Below the pieces are notes generated by a model. That model saw only the letters and a list, made by a program, of their open reading frames with translations, had not been told where the DNA came from and ran no database searches. From Sinorhizobium fredii USDA 205 (lineage in GTDB: Bacteria; Pseudomonadota; Alphaproteobacteria; Rhizobiales; Rhizobiaceae), in contig NZ_AUTC01000137.1 of assembly GCF_001461695.1 (NCBI RefSeq), forward strand, positions 20,024 to 84,023: 64,000 nt of DNA, written 5' to 3'. This document shows, piece after piece, positions 56,601-64,000 of this stretch (position 1 is its first letter; each line of letters begins with the position of its first letter). Made by a program: the position numbers and the translations under genes.

Positions 56601-57029
56601 ATGTACATTGCTTACTTCGAATACGAAGACACCACATACTTTTTTGGCCACCTTTCCGGAACTGCGGTTACGCGGTTTACCCACGATGTCGAGGAGGCTC
56701 GACTAGAACTCGAAGCGTTGGCGGAACGACGGAACCGGCCGCTGGAAGGCCGTGCAGCGGCTCGGGCACCGTTCGTCCAGGGTTTCGTTCAACGGAAAAT
56801 CGACATAGCAGACGATGGATCGCTGAGGTCTTTCAACTACTTTCCGGAGACACTAATTGTCCATGTCCGGAGACCCGTGCAAACGGCAGAAAATGAGCTT
56901 TACTTCGTCTTTATGCTAAGAAATCGGACCCTCGACGTGCCTGTTCCAACCCTTAAAGATGCGCTCTTCGTTGCGGAAAATGTTCACAAACTGGCAACGA
57001 TCCCCGCTCATGTCTTTCAGGATGATTGA
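56601..57029 (+). CDS. Hypothetical protein, divergent from drmD
   Basis: 142 aa, not recognised. Starts MYIAYFEYEDTTYFFGHLSG, an alpha/beta-like protein with several aromatic residues; the C terminus 'LDVPVPTLKDALFVAENVHKL' is helical. It shares the intergenic region with drmD, so it could be a regulator or partner of the system, but there is no motif for either. Confidence 0.6.
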   Translation: MYIAYFEYEDTTYFFGHLSGTAVTRFTHDVEEARLELEALAERRNRPLEGRAAARAPFVQGFVQRKIDIADDGSLRSFNYFPETLIVHVRRPVQTAENELYFVFMLRNRTLDVPVPTLKDALFVAENVHKLATIPAHVFQDD

Positions 57030-57262
57030 TGAATGTACCTGGGGCAACGATACCTTTTTGATGCAAATTGGGTGACGTGTTACTCTCTTTAAGCAACAAC
57101 GAGCGAGCTGGTAGGGGATCACGATTCTGGGAGGCGTGTCACCGCCTTCAACAACCTGAGGCGCGGGACCCGTATTACATCTAGCATTGGTTTTTTGGTC
57201 TTAGTTGCTCTAACAAACCAACGTAATGATTGCGTCTCGCAACCTCACTTCGGGAGCATATC

Positions 57263-57730
57263 ATGCCGGAACCGCAGCCTTTCGCCATTCTCGCCCCTGT
57301 GCCTTTGGTTCACCTTGAATCCAGTACGGAAGTGCTGGCCACGGAGGCATCGGTCGCTTTCGGTTCCAACAGCTACGAGGTATTCAACAAGGTGGATGAG
57401 CTTAGGGATGGCAACCCAGTGCGCGTTCTGATCTACGCCTCTCACGAGGGTGCCGAGGCCCAACCAAGCTACATGGTGAAATGGCGGGGATGGTATGTAG
57501 GTCAGGTATGGAATGATGACGGCCGACATCCCGAAGAGAAGTTCCGTCCGCCGACCGCCCTCAGCGACACGCCTTCCTGGATGACGTTTTGGCACGTCTC
57601 CGAACTCGAGGAGATGGACAAGAAGCACTGGTTCCCGATCAGCAAGGTTCCCAAGTTCAAAGGCGGCTGGACGAAATTGAAACCCCCGCGCGGTCCGGTT
57701 CTTGTGGGGTTGCCTTCCGCATTGGAATAG
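57263..57730 (+). CDS. Hypothetical protein
   Basis: 155 aa from ATG 57263, with GGGAG seven bases upstream. Not recognised. Contains 'RVLIYASHEGAEAQPSYMVKWRGWYVGQVW' in two parts, Trp-rich, likely a beta-barrel fold. The downstream nuclease gene starts 8 bp after it, so the two probably form an operon. Confidence 0.62.
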   Translation: MPEPQPFAILAPVPLVHLESSTEVLATEASVAFGSNSYEVFNKVDELRDGNPVRVLIYASHEGAEAQPSYMVKWRGWYVGQVWNDDGRHPEEKFRPPTALSDTPSWMTFWHVSELEEMDKKHWFPISKVPKFKGGWTKLKPPRGPVLVGLPSALE

Positions 57731-57737
57731 GCAACCG

Positions 57738-58589
57738 ATGAGCCGCGCTGCGAAGCAGAGATCAGATCGCGCGGTTTCCGGGAAGAGTATGCAGATGCTG
57801 ACTAGACGGAAAAGACTCGGTAATCTCGGCGAGAGATTAGCGAGAGCACTGCTGCTTCAGAAAGGTTTTGAGCAAATTACAGACCTAAACGCGCGACGCC
57901 CCAATCACCCTGGCGGGGACTTCACTGCCATTCGCAATGGGATGCCATATTTCATAAGTGTGAAGGCGCGTGACAAGTATCAACAGAACGGCCGCCTAAA
58001 CGGCGGCTACAACGTCTATCCGACCAAAGTGTGCAAAGCCGCAATGTCGTATCGGGCGGTTCCTGCTTGGGTGAGCATTCAGATCGATGTCGAAAACGCC
58101 CGGTACAGTGCCTATTTTGGCAGGATTGACGAGCTCAGCAATCCCAACAGCGTCTCAGTGCCAATGACACCTCGCGCTGTCATGAAATACGAGTGCCTCG
58201 CAGAAAGTTTGACTGATCCGGAAATCAAGTCTGACCTATCTAACCGGGCGGAATTTCGCCCCACGAGACAGGTGTCCGAGCCTCAAACCAGCCTTTCCAG
58301 ACTTGAGAAAATCGCCACCGAGGTGCTTGGGTTTAAGCCAGGAACGAAAACGCACCGGGCGATCACGCTGTACCTTCGAACCAAAGGGGCGACGACCGAG
58401 GAGGTCAAGGCTGTTAACGATGGACCTTATCTTAACTGTCTCACGAAAGTTCGGGCGATGGGACACGAGGTCAGAAAGTCAGTTGTCACAGCGAGAAATA
58501 GACGGGCGGTGACCCGCTACAGGATTGTCCTCAAGATGGCCAAAGAGGTCGGGACATCAAACACTCCTGAGCAACCAATTAAAGATTGA
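57738..58589 (+). CDS. PD-(D/E)XK-type restriction-like nuclease
   Basis: 283 aa from ATG 57738. The N-terminal half has the nuclease layout 'GNLGERLARALLLQKGFEQI' (Glu), 'PGGDFTAIRNG' (Asp) and 'YFISVKARDKY' (x-V-K), spaced as in Holliday-junction resolvase or Mrr-like endonucleases. The C-terminal half (from about 185) looks like a helical DNA-binding domain. Role, probably DNA cleavage, is inferred; partner is the 155-aa protein. Confidence 0.68.
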   Translation: MSRAAKQRSDRAVSGKSMQMLTRRKRLGNLGERLARALLLQKGFEQITDLNARRPNHPGGDFTAIRNGMPYFISVKARDKYQQNGRLNGGYNVYPTKVCKAAMSYRAVPAWVSIQIDVENARYSAYFGRIDELSNPNSVSVPMTPRAVMKYECLAESLTDPEIKSDLSNRAEFRPTRQVSEPQTSLSRLEKIATEVLGFKPGTKTHRAITLYLRTKGATTEEVKAVNDGPYLNCLTKVRAMGHEVRKSVVTARNRRAVTRYRIVLKMAKEVGTSNTPEQPIKD

Positions 58590-59550
58590 ACACCGACGCG
58601 TCGTCCGCCCTCTCTCTGATTCCCTTGAACGAGGGATGCCTGAGCTTTTCGTCTTCGGTCCATGCTCGATATTCGACCTCGGCGACGAGCAACGGCTTCG
58701 TGAAAACCGCGCCCTTGCGTTTGAGAGCCACAGCCGGCTCGTTGGTCACGACCTTGTCGAGCAGCTCCCGCAACCCGACCGATTCCGAGCGGGTCCAGCC
58801 TGTGCCACAACCACCAACGTATACGAGGCTGCCTCCCTTTTTCGCGGCCAACAGCAGCCGTCCGACCGCACCGGGCAGTGTTGACGGCTCGTATCCGACG
58901 ATAACGAAGCTGTCGCGGCGGCTGCACGTGATCTTCTGCCACCAGTCAGTCCGGCCGGAACGATACGGTCTCTCTCGATGCTTGGCGATGATGCCTTCCA
59001 GCCCGTGCGCACAAGCAACGCGGAGAAACTCCTCGCCTTCCGCCTGAACCTCTTCCGAGAGGCGAATGGCACTTTCACGACCACCCACAATGGGCTCGAG
59101 CAGGCGTCGGCGCTCGCGTAGGGGCAGTCGGCGCAGGTCGCGGCCGTCGAGATAAAGAAGGTCGAAGGCAAATAGAATGATCTCTCCGGGCTCGTGCGCA
59201 GCCGGGCGACGCCCGAGCGCGCGCTGAAGCATACCGAAATCGGATCGCCCCTGTTCATCGAGAACGACCGCTTCGCCGTCGAGAATGCCGCTCTTCAATC
59301 CGAGTTGCAGCGCCTCACCCGCAATCGCCGGAAAGCGGGTAGTCCAGTCGTAGCCGCCACGCGTGATGAGCCGCACCCGGGTGGGCTCAATATAAATGCC
59401 GAGGCGGTATCCGTCCCATTTCACCTCGTACGCCCAGTCCGGCCCCTTCGGCGGCCTGTCCACGAGCATCGCCAAGCATGGATCGACGCGGCTCGGCATT
59501 GGGTCAGGCGGAGGCGTGTCTGACGACTTTTTCGAAGATGCTCTGGCCAT
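58579..59550 (-). CDS. ATP-dependent DNA ligase, LigD/LigC-type
   Basis: 323 aa from ATG 59550. Motif I EVKWDGYR (Lys adenylation, about 43), 'GILDGEAVVLDEQG', 'FAFDLLYLDGRDLR', 'GLEGIIAKHRERPYRSGRTDWWQKI' in parts, and a C-terminal OB-like domain 'VYVGGCGTGWT'. It is a ligase domain without polymerase or nuclease domain, related to LigD of bacterial non-homologous end joining. No ku gene is nearby; rhizobia have several such ligases on plasmids. It reads against the nuclease gene and overlaps its end. Confidence 0.88.
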   Translation of the reverse strand: MARASSKKSSDTPPPDPMPSRVDPCLAMLVDRPPKGPDWAYEVKWDGYRLGIYIEPTRVRLITRGGYDWTTRFPAIAGEALQLGLKSGILDGEAVVLDEQGRSDFGMLQRALGRRPAAHEPGEIILFAFDLLYLDGRDLRRLPLRERRRLLEPIVGGRESAIRLSEEVQAEGEEFLRVACAHGLEGIIAKHRERPYRSGRTDWWQKITCSRRDSFVIVGYEPSTLPGAVGRLLLAAKKGGSLVYVGGCGTGWTRSESVGLRELLDKVVTNEPAVALKRKGAVFTKPLLVAEVEYRAWTEDEKLRHPSFKGIRERADDASVFNL

Positions 59551-59582
59551 TCGGCAATTAACGCGCAGGAGGGGAAATCGCC

Positions 59583-59918
59583 TCACCGATAGGCCTTTCG
59601 CCACCCAGCTTCACGCGCCGCCTCTTCAGAGCAGAACCAACGTTCCCCGCGTAATGGACTGACAATCGTCTCGCGATAATATTCCTGGCCGGGAACGTGA
59701 AATATCCGCTCGCCGGTAGTGCTGACATTGCCTTTGATATCGCATCCAATGCCGGACGCCATCGGCGACGTGAGCATCGCTGTGGCGAGGATAGTGATAC
59801 CCGCCGCGAGAGCGACGCCGGGAATCCAGTCGGCAAGCTGACCGTTTTCAAAGCGCGGATGCGGCCGAGAAGGCCCACTTCGTTTCTTGCGCGGATCGAA
59901 GTCGACCACATTCCCCAT
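59583..59918 (-). CDS. Sunset-domain-like membrane protein
   Basis: 111 aa from ATG 59918. One transmembrane segment 'IPGVALAAGITILATAML' and a C-terminal segment 'CDIKGNVSTTGERIFHVPGQ' with 'ERWFCSEEAAREAGWRKAYR', which matches the small domain that often follows SNase nucleases in rhizobia. An exported nuclease accessory or cell-surface role is likely. Confidence 0.7.
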   Translation of the reverse strand: MGNVVDFDPRKKRSGPSRPHPRFENGQLADWIPGVALAAGITILATAMLTSPMASGIGCDIKGNVSTTGERIFHVPGQEYYRETIVSPLRGERWFCSEEAAREAGWRKAYR

Positions 59919-60038
59919 GTTGCGCCCCCTCAAGCGGCACGATGCCGTTTATCAGCGGTTGAGTCCATTAGCCCCATGGAATGAATTGACGGGGAGCCGC
60001 GGGCCAATCACACTCGCCCAGACGTAGAACTTCGACAG

Positions 60039-60515
60039 ATGAATCAACTCATGCAACCCAAGAAATCGATGCCTCCGAGCGGGTTCGCCAAGAGCGCGGT
60101 CCTAATCGGTATCTGCGCTCTCACTTCAGGTTGCTGGCCAGGGGAGTGCTATCCGCCTTTGCCTCCGCTATTGCGCGATTTAACGGCTGACAGCGAAGGA
60201 GAGGTATGGAGTCCTGGCTCGTGCGCCCTTCCCGAAGGCAAACAACAGGCCTATTCACCGGAGCTTACAAGTCGTTTGCAGGCGCGCTTTCCGGGCGGCA
60301 GTGATGCGGCCCCTGTAGAACGAGACCTGTTAGCCATGGGATTCAGGGTTGTTTCACCCTGTCCGAACGTTCCGAGTGATCGTCTGGCCCAGTTTCTCCA
60401 AAAAGGGTGCGCTTTCCCGATGGATGCCAGAATAACATGGCAGGTGACCGAGGACGGGAAAATTGCCGATCTCAGTGGCGACGTCTTTTACAAACCTGGC
60501 CCCGAATACCGCTGA
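60039..60515 (+). CDS. Putative lipoprotein
   Basis: 158 aa. Signal peptide with the lipobox 'ICALTSGC' (Cys at residue 32), so it should be lipid-anchored. The mature part has no recognised domain; four Cys in total ('PGECYPP', 'GSCALP', 'SPCPNVPS', 'KGCAFPM') may form disulfides. Confidence 0.65.
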   Translation: MNQLMQPKKSMPPSGFAKSAVLIGICALTSGCWPGECYPPLPPLLRDLTADSEGEVWSPGSCALPEGKQQAYSPELTSRLQARFPGGSDAAPVERDLLAMGFRVVSPCPNVPSDRLAQFLQKGCAFPMDARITWQVTEDGKIADLSGDVFYKPGPEYR

Positions 60516-60538
60516 CCCCGGGCGCTGCGGCGCGGGTC

Positions 60539-60805
60539 CTATGCCGCCCCTCGCCGCCTGTCGCCCTCAGTCGGCGGCACGAACACGACGGTGACTGTCC
60601 GGGAGCCGCACCGCGGACATCGAAGACGGCTGGCGACCATCGACAGCGGAAAGTCTCGGCCGCGCGTGGCCACCAGCGTCAGCATGTCGAGATCATAGCT
60701 CCAGGTGCATCGGCGAACGGACTTCATTCCCTCGCGATTGCCGTACGCGCACCGCGCCTTTAGCTGCCATCCCAGGCTGAAAGCTTCACCGATTGTCTCG
60801 ACCAT
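60539..60805 (-). CDS. Small zinc-ribbon-like hypothetical protein
   Basis: 88 aa from ATG 60805 (MVETIGEAFSLGW...). C-terminal 'LRCPRCGSRTVTVVF' is a two-Cys zinc-finger knuckle; 'CAYGNREGMKSVRRCTW' gives the others. A short family seen in rhizobia, function unknown. Confidence 0.6.
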   Translation of the reverse strand: MVETIGEAFSLGWQLKARCAYGNREGMKSVRRCTWSYDLDMLTLVATRGRDFPLSMVASRLRCPRCGSRTVTVVFVPPTEGDRRRGAA

Positions 60806-60960
60806 GGCCGCCAAATAGTATAAGAACAAACAGAGAACAATGACAGCCGCGCGCAAGTTCCACAGATTTGGGCATGGTCAATGGCCGCCCGTCGGGCGGC
60901 GGTGCTTCGCGAAGAAACGTGCGATGAGTGACGAACGAATATCGGGAAACGCGCGAAGCG

Positions 60961-61112
60961 ATGCGGTTCTTTGCATTCATTAGTGCGAGCAGCCGGGTTG
61001 CAAGAAGTGGGGCAGCTTCGGCTTCGCCGTTGGGCGCAGCGAACCGAAGTGGTTCTGCTACGAGCATCGGCCGGAGTGGAAGTCGAACGATGAGGCACGC
61101 CCGCAGCATTGA
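60961..61112 (+). pseudogene. Small Cys-rich protein, probably frameshifted
   Basis: ATG 60961 reads MRFFAFI, then goes out of register; in the next frame CEQPGCKKWGSFGFAVGRSE and WFCYEHRPEWK continue to TGA 61110-61112. The C..C...C..H pattern suggests a small zinc-binding protein. The frame change near 60980 means it is broken here or misread. Confidence 0.35.
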
Positions 61113-61401
61113 TCTGGACCCCGGTAGACACGCGATCGATCCAGAAGAAGGTATCGGTCACCTGCGCCTGGCTGATTTGGAAGAAAATCAAATTCTCGGC
61201 GCGCGGTGCGCCGCCTGCGATCACAACAACTGGGTCAATCGTTGGGAGATCGCTGGCGACGCGACGCTCGACGAGTTGAGGCCCCTGCTCCGTTGCACGC
61301 GGTGCGACAACAAGGGTAACAATGGCTGGCGGCTCGGCAGGATCGACCGCGACTCGGAGTGGACGGATGTGCAATCGCTATCGTATCGAAGTCGAGTTTG
61401 A
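61090..61401 (+). CDS. Zinc-ribbon hypothetical protein
   Basis: 103 aa from ATG 61090. 'GARCAACDHNNWVNRWEI' and 'LLRCTRCDNKGNNGWRLGR' give two CxxC knuckles of a zinc ribbon. Overlaps the start of the SRAP gene at its 3' end. Found in front of SRAP genes as a probable partner; role unknown. Confidence 0.6.
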   Translation: MRHARSIDLDPGRHAIDPEEGIGHLRLADLEENQILGARCAACDHNNWVNRWEIAGDATLDELRPLLRCTRCDNKGNNGWRLGRIDRDSEWTDVQSLSYRSRV

Positions 61402-62020
61402 CGAGCTGTGGCGGGTGGCGAGGCCACACCGCGACATGACAAACCGGGCGAACCCGACGACCGAAGTGTTTCCTGACAAGTCTGGTCCGGTGATCCGCAA
61501 CAGCAGGGATGGCGAGCGCGAGCTGGTCAATCTCACCTGGGGCATGCCGTCCCCGCCGACCGTCACCAACGGCAAGCCGGACTATGGCGTCACGAATGTC
61601 CGAAACCTCGACTCCCCTCACTGGCGTCGCTGGACCGGGACCGAATATCGCTGCATCGTGCCGTGGACAGCCTTCTGCGAGTACGAGGACACGAAGCCGA
61701 AGAAAACGGCTCGGTGGTTCGCACTCGATGAAAGCCAGCCCCTCGCCCTCTTCGCTGGCATCTGGACCCCGTGGACCGGCCAGCGTGGCTCGATGAAAAA
61801 CCCGCGACGCGGTGAGCACGAGCTGTTTGCGTTTCTCACGTGCGAGGCAAACGCTGTCGTCAAACCGATCCACCCGAAAGCAATGCCTGTCATCCTGAGA
61901 GAGCCTGCCGAAATCGAGCTGTGGATGAACGGAGAATGGAGTGATGCGAGAGCTCTCCAGCGACCGTTCCAGGCCGACCGGATGATGCTGCTGCCTGTCG
62001 AACAGGCCGCCCTTCTGTAG
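61367..62020 (+). CDS. SRAP-family (YedK/HMCES) protein
   Basis: 217 aa from ATG 61367. Starts MCNRYRI with the catalytic Cys2 exposed after Met removal, has 'LTWGMPSPP', 'NVRNLDSPHWRRW', 'CIVPWTAFCEYED' and the essential His in 'KPIHPKAMPVIL'. SRAP proteins form a covalent link to abasic sites in single-stranded DNA and protect them. Many rhizobia have several plasmid-borne copies. Confidence 0.9.
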   Translation: MCNRYRIEVEFDELWRVARPHRDMTNRANPTTEVFPDKSGPVIRNSRDGERELVNLTWGMPSPPTVTNGKPDYGVTNVRNLDSPHWRRWTGTEYRCIVPWTAFCEYEDTKPKKTARWFALDESQPLALFAGIWTPWTGQRGSMKNPRRGEHELFAFLTCEANAVVKPIHPKAMPVILREPAEIELWMNGEWSDARALQRPFQADRMMLLPVEQAALL

Positions 62021-62028
62021 GAACCTCC

Positions 62029-62547
62029 ATGAAGTTTTCAGATGTCCTCTGTGCCGGCGCGATTCTGCTCGTTGTCAACCTACACTGGAACGCTGCGATT
62101 GCCGCCGAGGCGATTGTCGGACGTGCCTCCGTCATCGACGGCGACACGATCGAAATCAGAGGCGAGCACATTCGCCTGCATGGCGTTGATGCGCCGGAAA
62201 GCTGGCAATCATGCAATGATGGCGACGGTGTCACCTACCGTTGTGGTAAAGAGGCAGCAATGACGCTCGACCAGTTCCTCGCGGTGTCCCGCCCTACGCG
62301 CTGCGAATTCGTCGAGAGAGATCGATATGGCCGCTTCGTGGGAATCTGCTTCCGCGCCGATGGCCGCGAGATCAATCGCTGGCTCGTCGAAAGTGGCAAT
62401 GCTGTCGATTGGGCAAGATACAGCGATGGTCGCTACGCCGCGGTTCAGGCGACCGCACGGTCGAAAGGTGTTGGCCTCTGGCGCGGGAAGTTTCAGTTGC
62501 CGTGCGAAGCGCGAGCCGAACATGCGGGGCGTGAGCCGACCTGCTGA
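62029..62547 (+). CDS. Secreted SNase-like thermonuclease
   Basis: 172 aa with a signal peptide (MKFSDVLCAGAILLVVNLHW up to AIAA). SNase domain: 'VIDGDTIEIRGEHIRLHGVDAPE' (in parts), Arg in 'ERDRYGRFVGICF', 'INRWLVESGNAVDW'. The catalytic Asp/Arg/Glu pattern is recognisable. Eight bases after the SRAP stop, so probably co-transcribed. Confidence 0.85.
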   Translation: MKFSDVLCAGAILLVVNLHWNAAIAAEAIVGRASVIDGDTIEIRGEHIRLHGVDAPESWQSCNDGDGVTYRCGKEAAMTLDQFLAVSRPTRCEFVERDRYGRFVGICFRADGREINRWLVESGNAVDWARYSDGRYAAVQATARSKGVGLWRGKFQLPCEARAEHAGREPTC

Positions 62548-62650
62548 AAAACTAAGCCTTCAGACGCCGCCCTCGCGATAATATCTGTTGCTGCCAAAGC
62601 ATTGGAATCGGCCACGACTTAGGATATCCTATTAGGCGAGAGGTCTTCCA

Positions 62651-62840
62651 ATGAAGAAACTTGCAATTGTGCTAATTGCAGCAGTTATTGCCGCCTCCTC
62701 TGCTCATGGACAGGCAACCATCACCAGAGCGAGGTCAGCTGGCTTGATTGATGGGTATCGCGCTTACATAAGCCGAGACGACCTGTTTAGTTCGAGCGGA
62801 GTTCGGTTAACCCAACCTTGGCAGGTAATCCGACAAGACC
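62651..62840 (+). pseudogene. Small secreted protein truncated by IS66
   Basis: Starts MKKLAIVLIAAVIAASSAHG (signal peptide); after 'YRAYISRDDLFSSSG' the reading runs into the IS end at 62841. Original function unknown. A TTAGGCGAGAGG-like ribosome-binding region precedes ATG 62651. Confidence 0.6.
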
Positions 62841-62924
62841 GTAAGCGACAAGGTGGCCCCATCTAGCGAACCCGGTGGGCCTTCGAATATCGGTAGCGGA
62901 CGTTGTGAGCTGATGTGAGCTTCT

Positions 62925-63308
62925 ATGTCTGCGCCTAGTTCTGGAACTAAAACCTTCCATATGATCGAAGCAGTCGCCGACCGCCTTGAGGGTGCGCCGC
63001 GGCAACTTCGCCGGCGCTGGTCGGATGAGTTCAAGGCGCGGGCGGTGGCTGAGGCATTGGAGCCAGGCGCGAGCGTCTCGGCGGTCGCGCATCGGATCGG
63101 CATCCACCCGTCGCAGCTCTTTGGCTGGCGTCGTGCGGCCTTAGGCGGTCGGAGGGTTTCCGCGGAATCGGCGCGGTGCGAGGTAGTCGCGGCGCGCACT
63201 GACGAAGCGGTGATCGAGATTGTCATTGGCGACGTGATCGTGCGTGCCGGCGCTGACGTCAACGAGGCGCACTTGCAGCGGGTGATCCGAGCGGTGCGAT
63301 CGGCATGA
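62925..63308 (+). CDS. tnpA: IS66 TnpA (OrfA, HTH protein)
   Basis: 127 aa. 'RRRWSDEFKARAVAEALEPGASVSAVAHRIGIHPSQLFGWRR' (in parts) is the HTH_Tnp_1 helix-turn-helix of IS66 OrfA. Overlaps tnpB by four bases. Confidence 0.85.
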   Translation: MSAPSSGTKTFHMIEAVADRLEGAPRQLRRRWSDEFKARAVAEALEPGASVSAVAHRIGIHPSQLFGWRRAALGGRRVSAESARCEVVAARTDEAVIEIVIGDVIVRAGADVNEAHLQRVIRAVRSA

Positions 63309-63649
63309 TCCCCTCCGGCGTGAAGGTGTTCCTGGCCAGCCATCCGGTTGACTTCCGCAAGGGGCCAGACAGTTTGCTTTCGCTGGTGCGTGACGCCGGC
63401 AATGATCCGTTCAACGGTGCGCTTTACGTCTTCCGAGCCAAACGGGCGGACCGGGTCAAGATCGTCTGGTGGGACGGCTCCGGGGTTTGTCTCTATGCCA
63501 AGCGGCTGGAGAAGGCGCAGTTTTGCTGGCCGCGGATCGGTCACAACCGGATTCAGCTCAACCATGCGCAGCTGCTGGCACTGGTCGATGGCATGGACTG
63601 GAAGAGGGTTCGAGCTGTGCCGGTGAAGCCGCCGGAGATTGTTGGGTAA
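63305..63649 (+). CDS. tnpB: IS66 TnpB (OrfB)
   Basis: 114 aa. 'VFLASHPVDFRKGPDSLLSLV', 'ALYVFRAKRADRVKIVWWDG' and 'LYAKRLEKAQFCWP' are the IS66 OrfB hallmarks. Needed for transposition, function not fully known. Confidence 0.92.
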   Translation: MIPSGVKVFLASHPVDFRKGPDSLLSLVRDAGNDPFNGALYVFRAKRADRVKIVWWDGSGVCLYAKRLEKAQFCWPRIGHNRIQLNHAQLLALVDGMDWKRVRAVPVKPPEIVG

Positions 63650-63722
63650 AAGCCCTGCGGCGAAGTGAATCAGCGGCCTGAAAGGGCAGGAAAACCGGAG
63701 CAAATTGTGCTCTGGTCGGCTG

Positions 63723-64000
63723 ATGACGCCGCCCGATCTCAAACTCCCCGATGACGTAGAGACGCTGAAAGCCATGGTGCTTGCCATGGCCGAGAAGGCG
63801 GCGCGCGCCGATGCTTTGGAGAGCGAGGTCGCCGATCTCAAGGCACGAAACGCCGACGCCGATGAGCGCATTGAGCGGCTGACGCAGATCCTGAAGGCCT
63901 TTGATCGGGCCCGGTTCGGACGGCGCTCGGAAAAGCTCGGCTCACCTTCCATTGACGACGAGCAGCAGGCCTTTGTCTTCGAGGAGATCGAGACCGGCAT
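63723..64000 (+). CDS. tnpC: IS66 transposase TnpC, N-terminal part
   Basis: The frame opens at ATG 63723 (MTPPDLKLPDDVETLKAM) and stays open to the window end (92 codons). The coiled-coil LZ region and 'LKAFDRARFGRRSEKLG' are typical of the DDE transposase N terminus of IS66. The catalytic domain lies beyond the window. Confidence 0.88.
   Translation, partial: MTPPDLKLPDDVETLKAMVLAMAEKAARADALESEVADLKARNADADERIERLTQILKAFDRARFGRRSEKLGSPSIDDEQQAFVFEEIETG

Larger units (their letters stand above)
62841..64000 (+). mobile_element. IS66-family insertion sequence, cut by the window end
   Basis: Begins at GTAAGCG, the usual IS66 terminus, inside the secreted-protein gene. Carries the three typical genes in order: a tnpA (HTH), a tnpB and the N-terminal part of the transposase. 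The right end and target duplication lie outside. Confidence 0.85.

Overview
The window looks like an accessory replicon (symbiotic plasmid or chromid) of a Sinorhizobium/Ensifer-type alphaproteobacterium. This is an inference from four things: a second, rearranged nuo cluster of the kind known from S. meliloti pSymA, several copies of rhizobial intergenic palindromic repeats, rhizobial-type YcaO and SARP/TPR genes, and high GC throughout. No database search was possible. All family calls come from motifs and remembered family features.

Region 1 (1-8.8 kb) holds metal and envelope accessory genes: the 3' end of a CbtA-type cobalt transporter, a FhuF-type ferric reductase, a glycoamylase-family protein, and a vWA-domain DUF1194 protein. 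It then holds a tight minus-strand cassette of XRE regulator, SARP/TPR regulator, 71-aa protein and YcaO, with no TfuA partner visible, and a CsbD stress protein.

Region 2 (9.1-25.8 kb) is a complete but split complex I cluster. nuoH, nuoI and a CBS-domain gene read rightward. They converge on a long leftward block: nuoJ, nuoK, an MrpD-like pump, an 84-aa membrane protein, an NuoL-like pump, nuoM, nuoN, nuoA, B, C, D, E, F, G. The set has four antiporter-like proton pumps instead of three, and the NuoL-like subunit has an apparently lengthened lateral-helix segment. nuoG carries a one-base frameshift in this sequence.

Region 3 (26-30.3 kb) has an outer-membrane porin-like gene with a hairpin over its ribosome-binding site, a Gfo/Idh/MocA-aldo/keto reductase fusion, and the divergent AraC regulator that probably controls it. 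A DUF433/PIN-like toxin-antitoxin pair follows, whose toxin is broken by an amber codon.

Region 4 (31.8 kb to the right edge) is an integrated genomic island. It opens with a 45-nt 3' fragment of a CAT-anticodon tRNA and a tyrosine integrase. Then come a duplicated pair (a protein with an ELYELAWS-type N terminus plus an AlpA regulator), a RelE-like/UvrD helicase fusion divergent from a DUF262-DUF1524 (GmrSD-like) protein, and a class I DISARM-like operon. The DISARM-like operon reads drmD, drmMI, drmA, drmB, with a UvrD-type helicase where the phospholipase-D gene drmC would be expected; drmB has a one-base frameshift near its start. Small unknown genes, a PD-(D/E)XK-type nuclease, a LigD-type DNA ligase, a SRAP-family protein, a secreted SNase and several zinc-ribbon proteins follow. 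An IS66-family element disrupts a small secreted-protein gene at the right edge. The far end of the island, which should carry the intact tRNA, is not seen.
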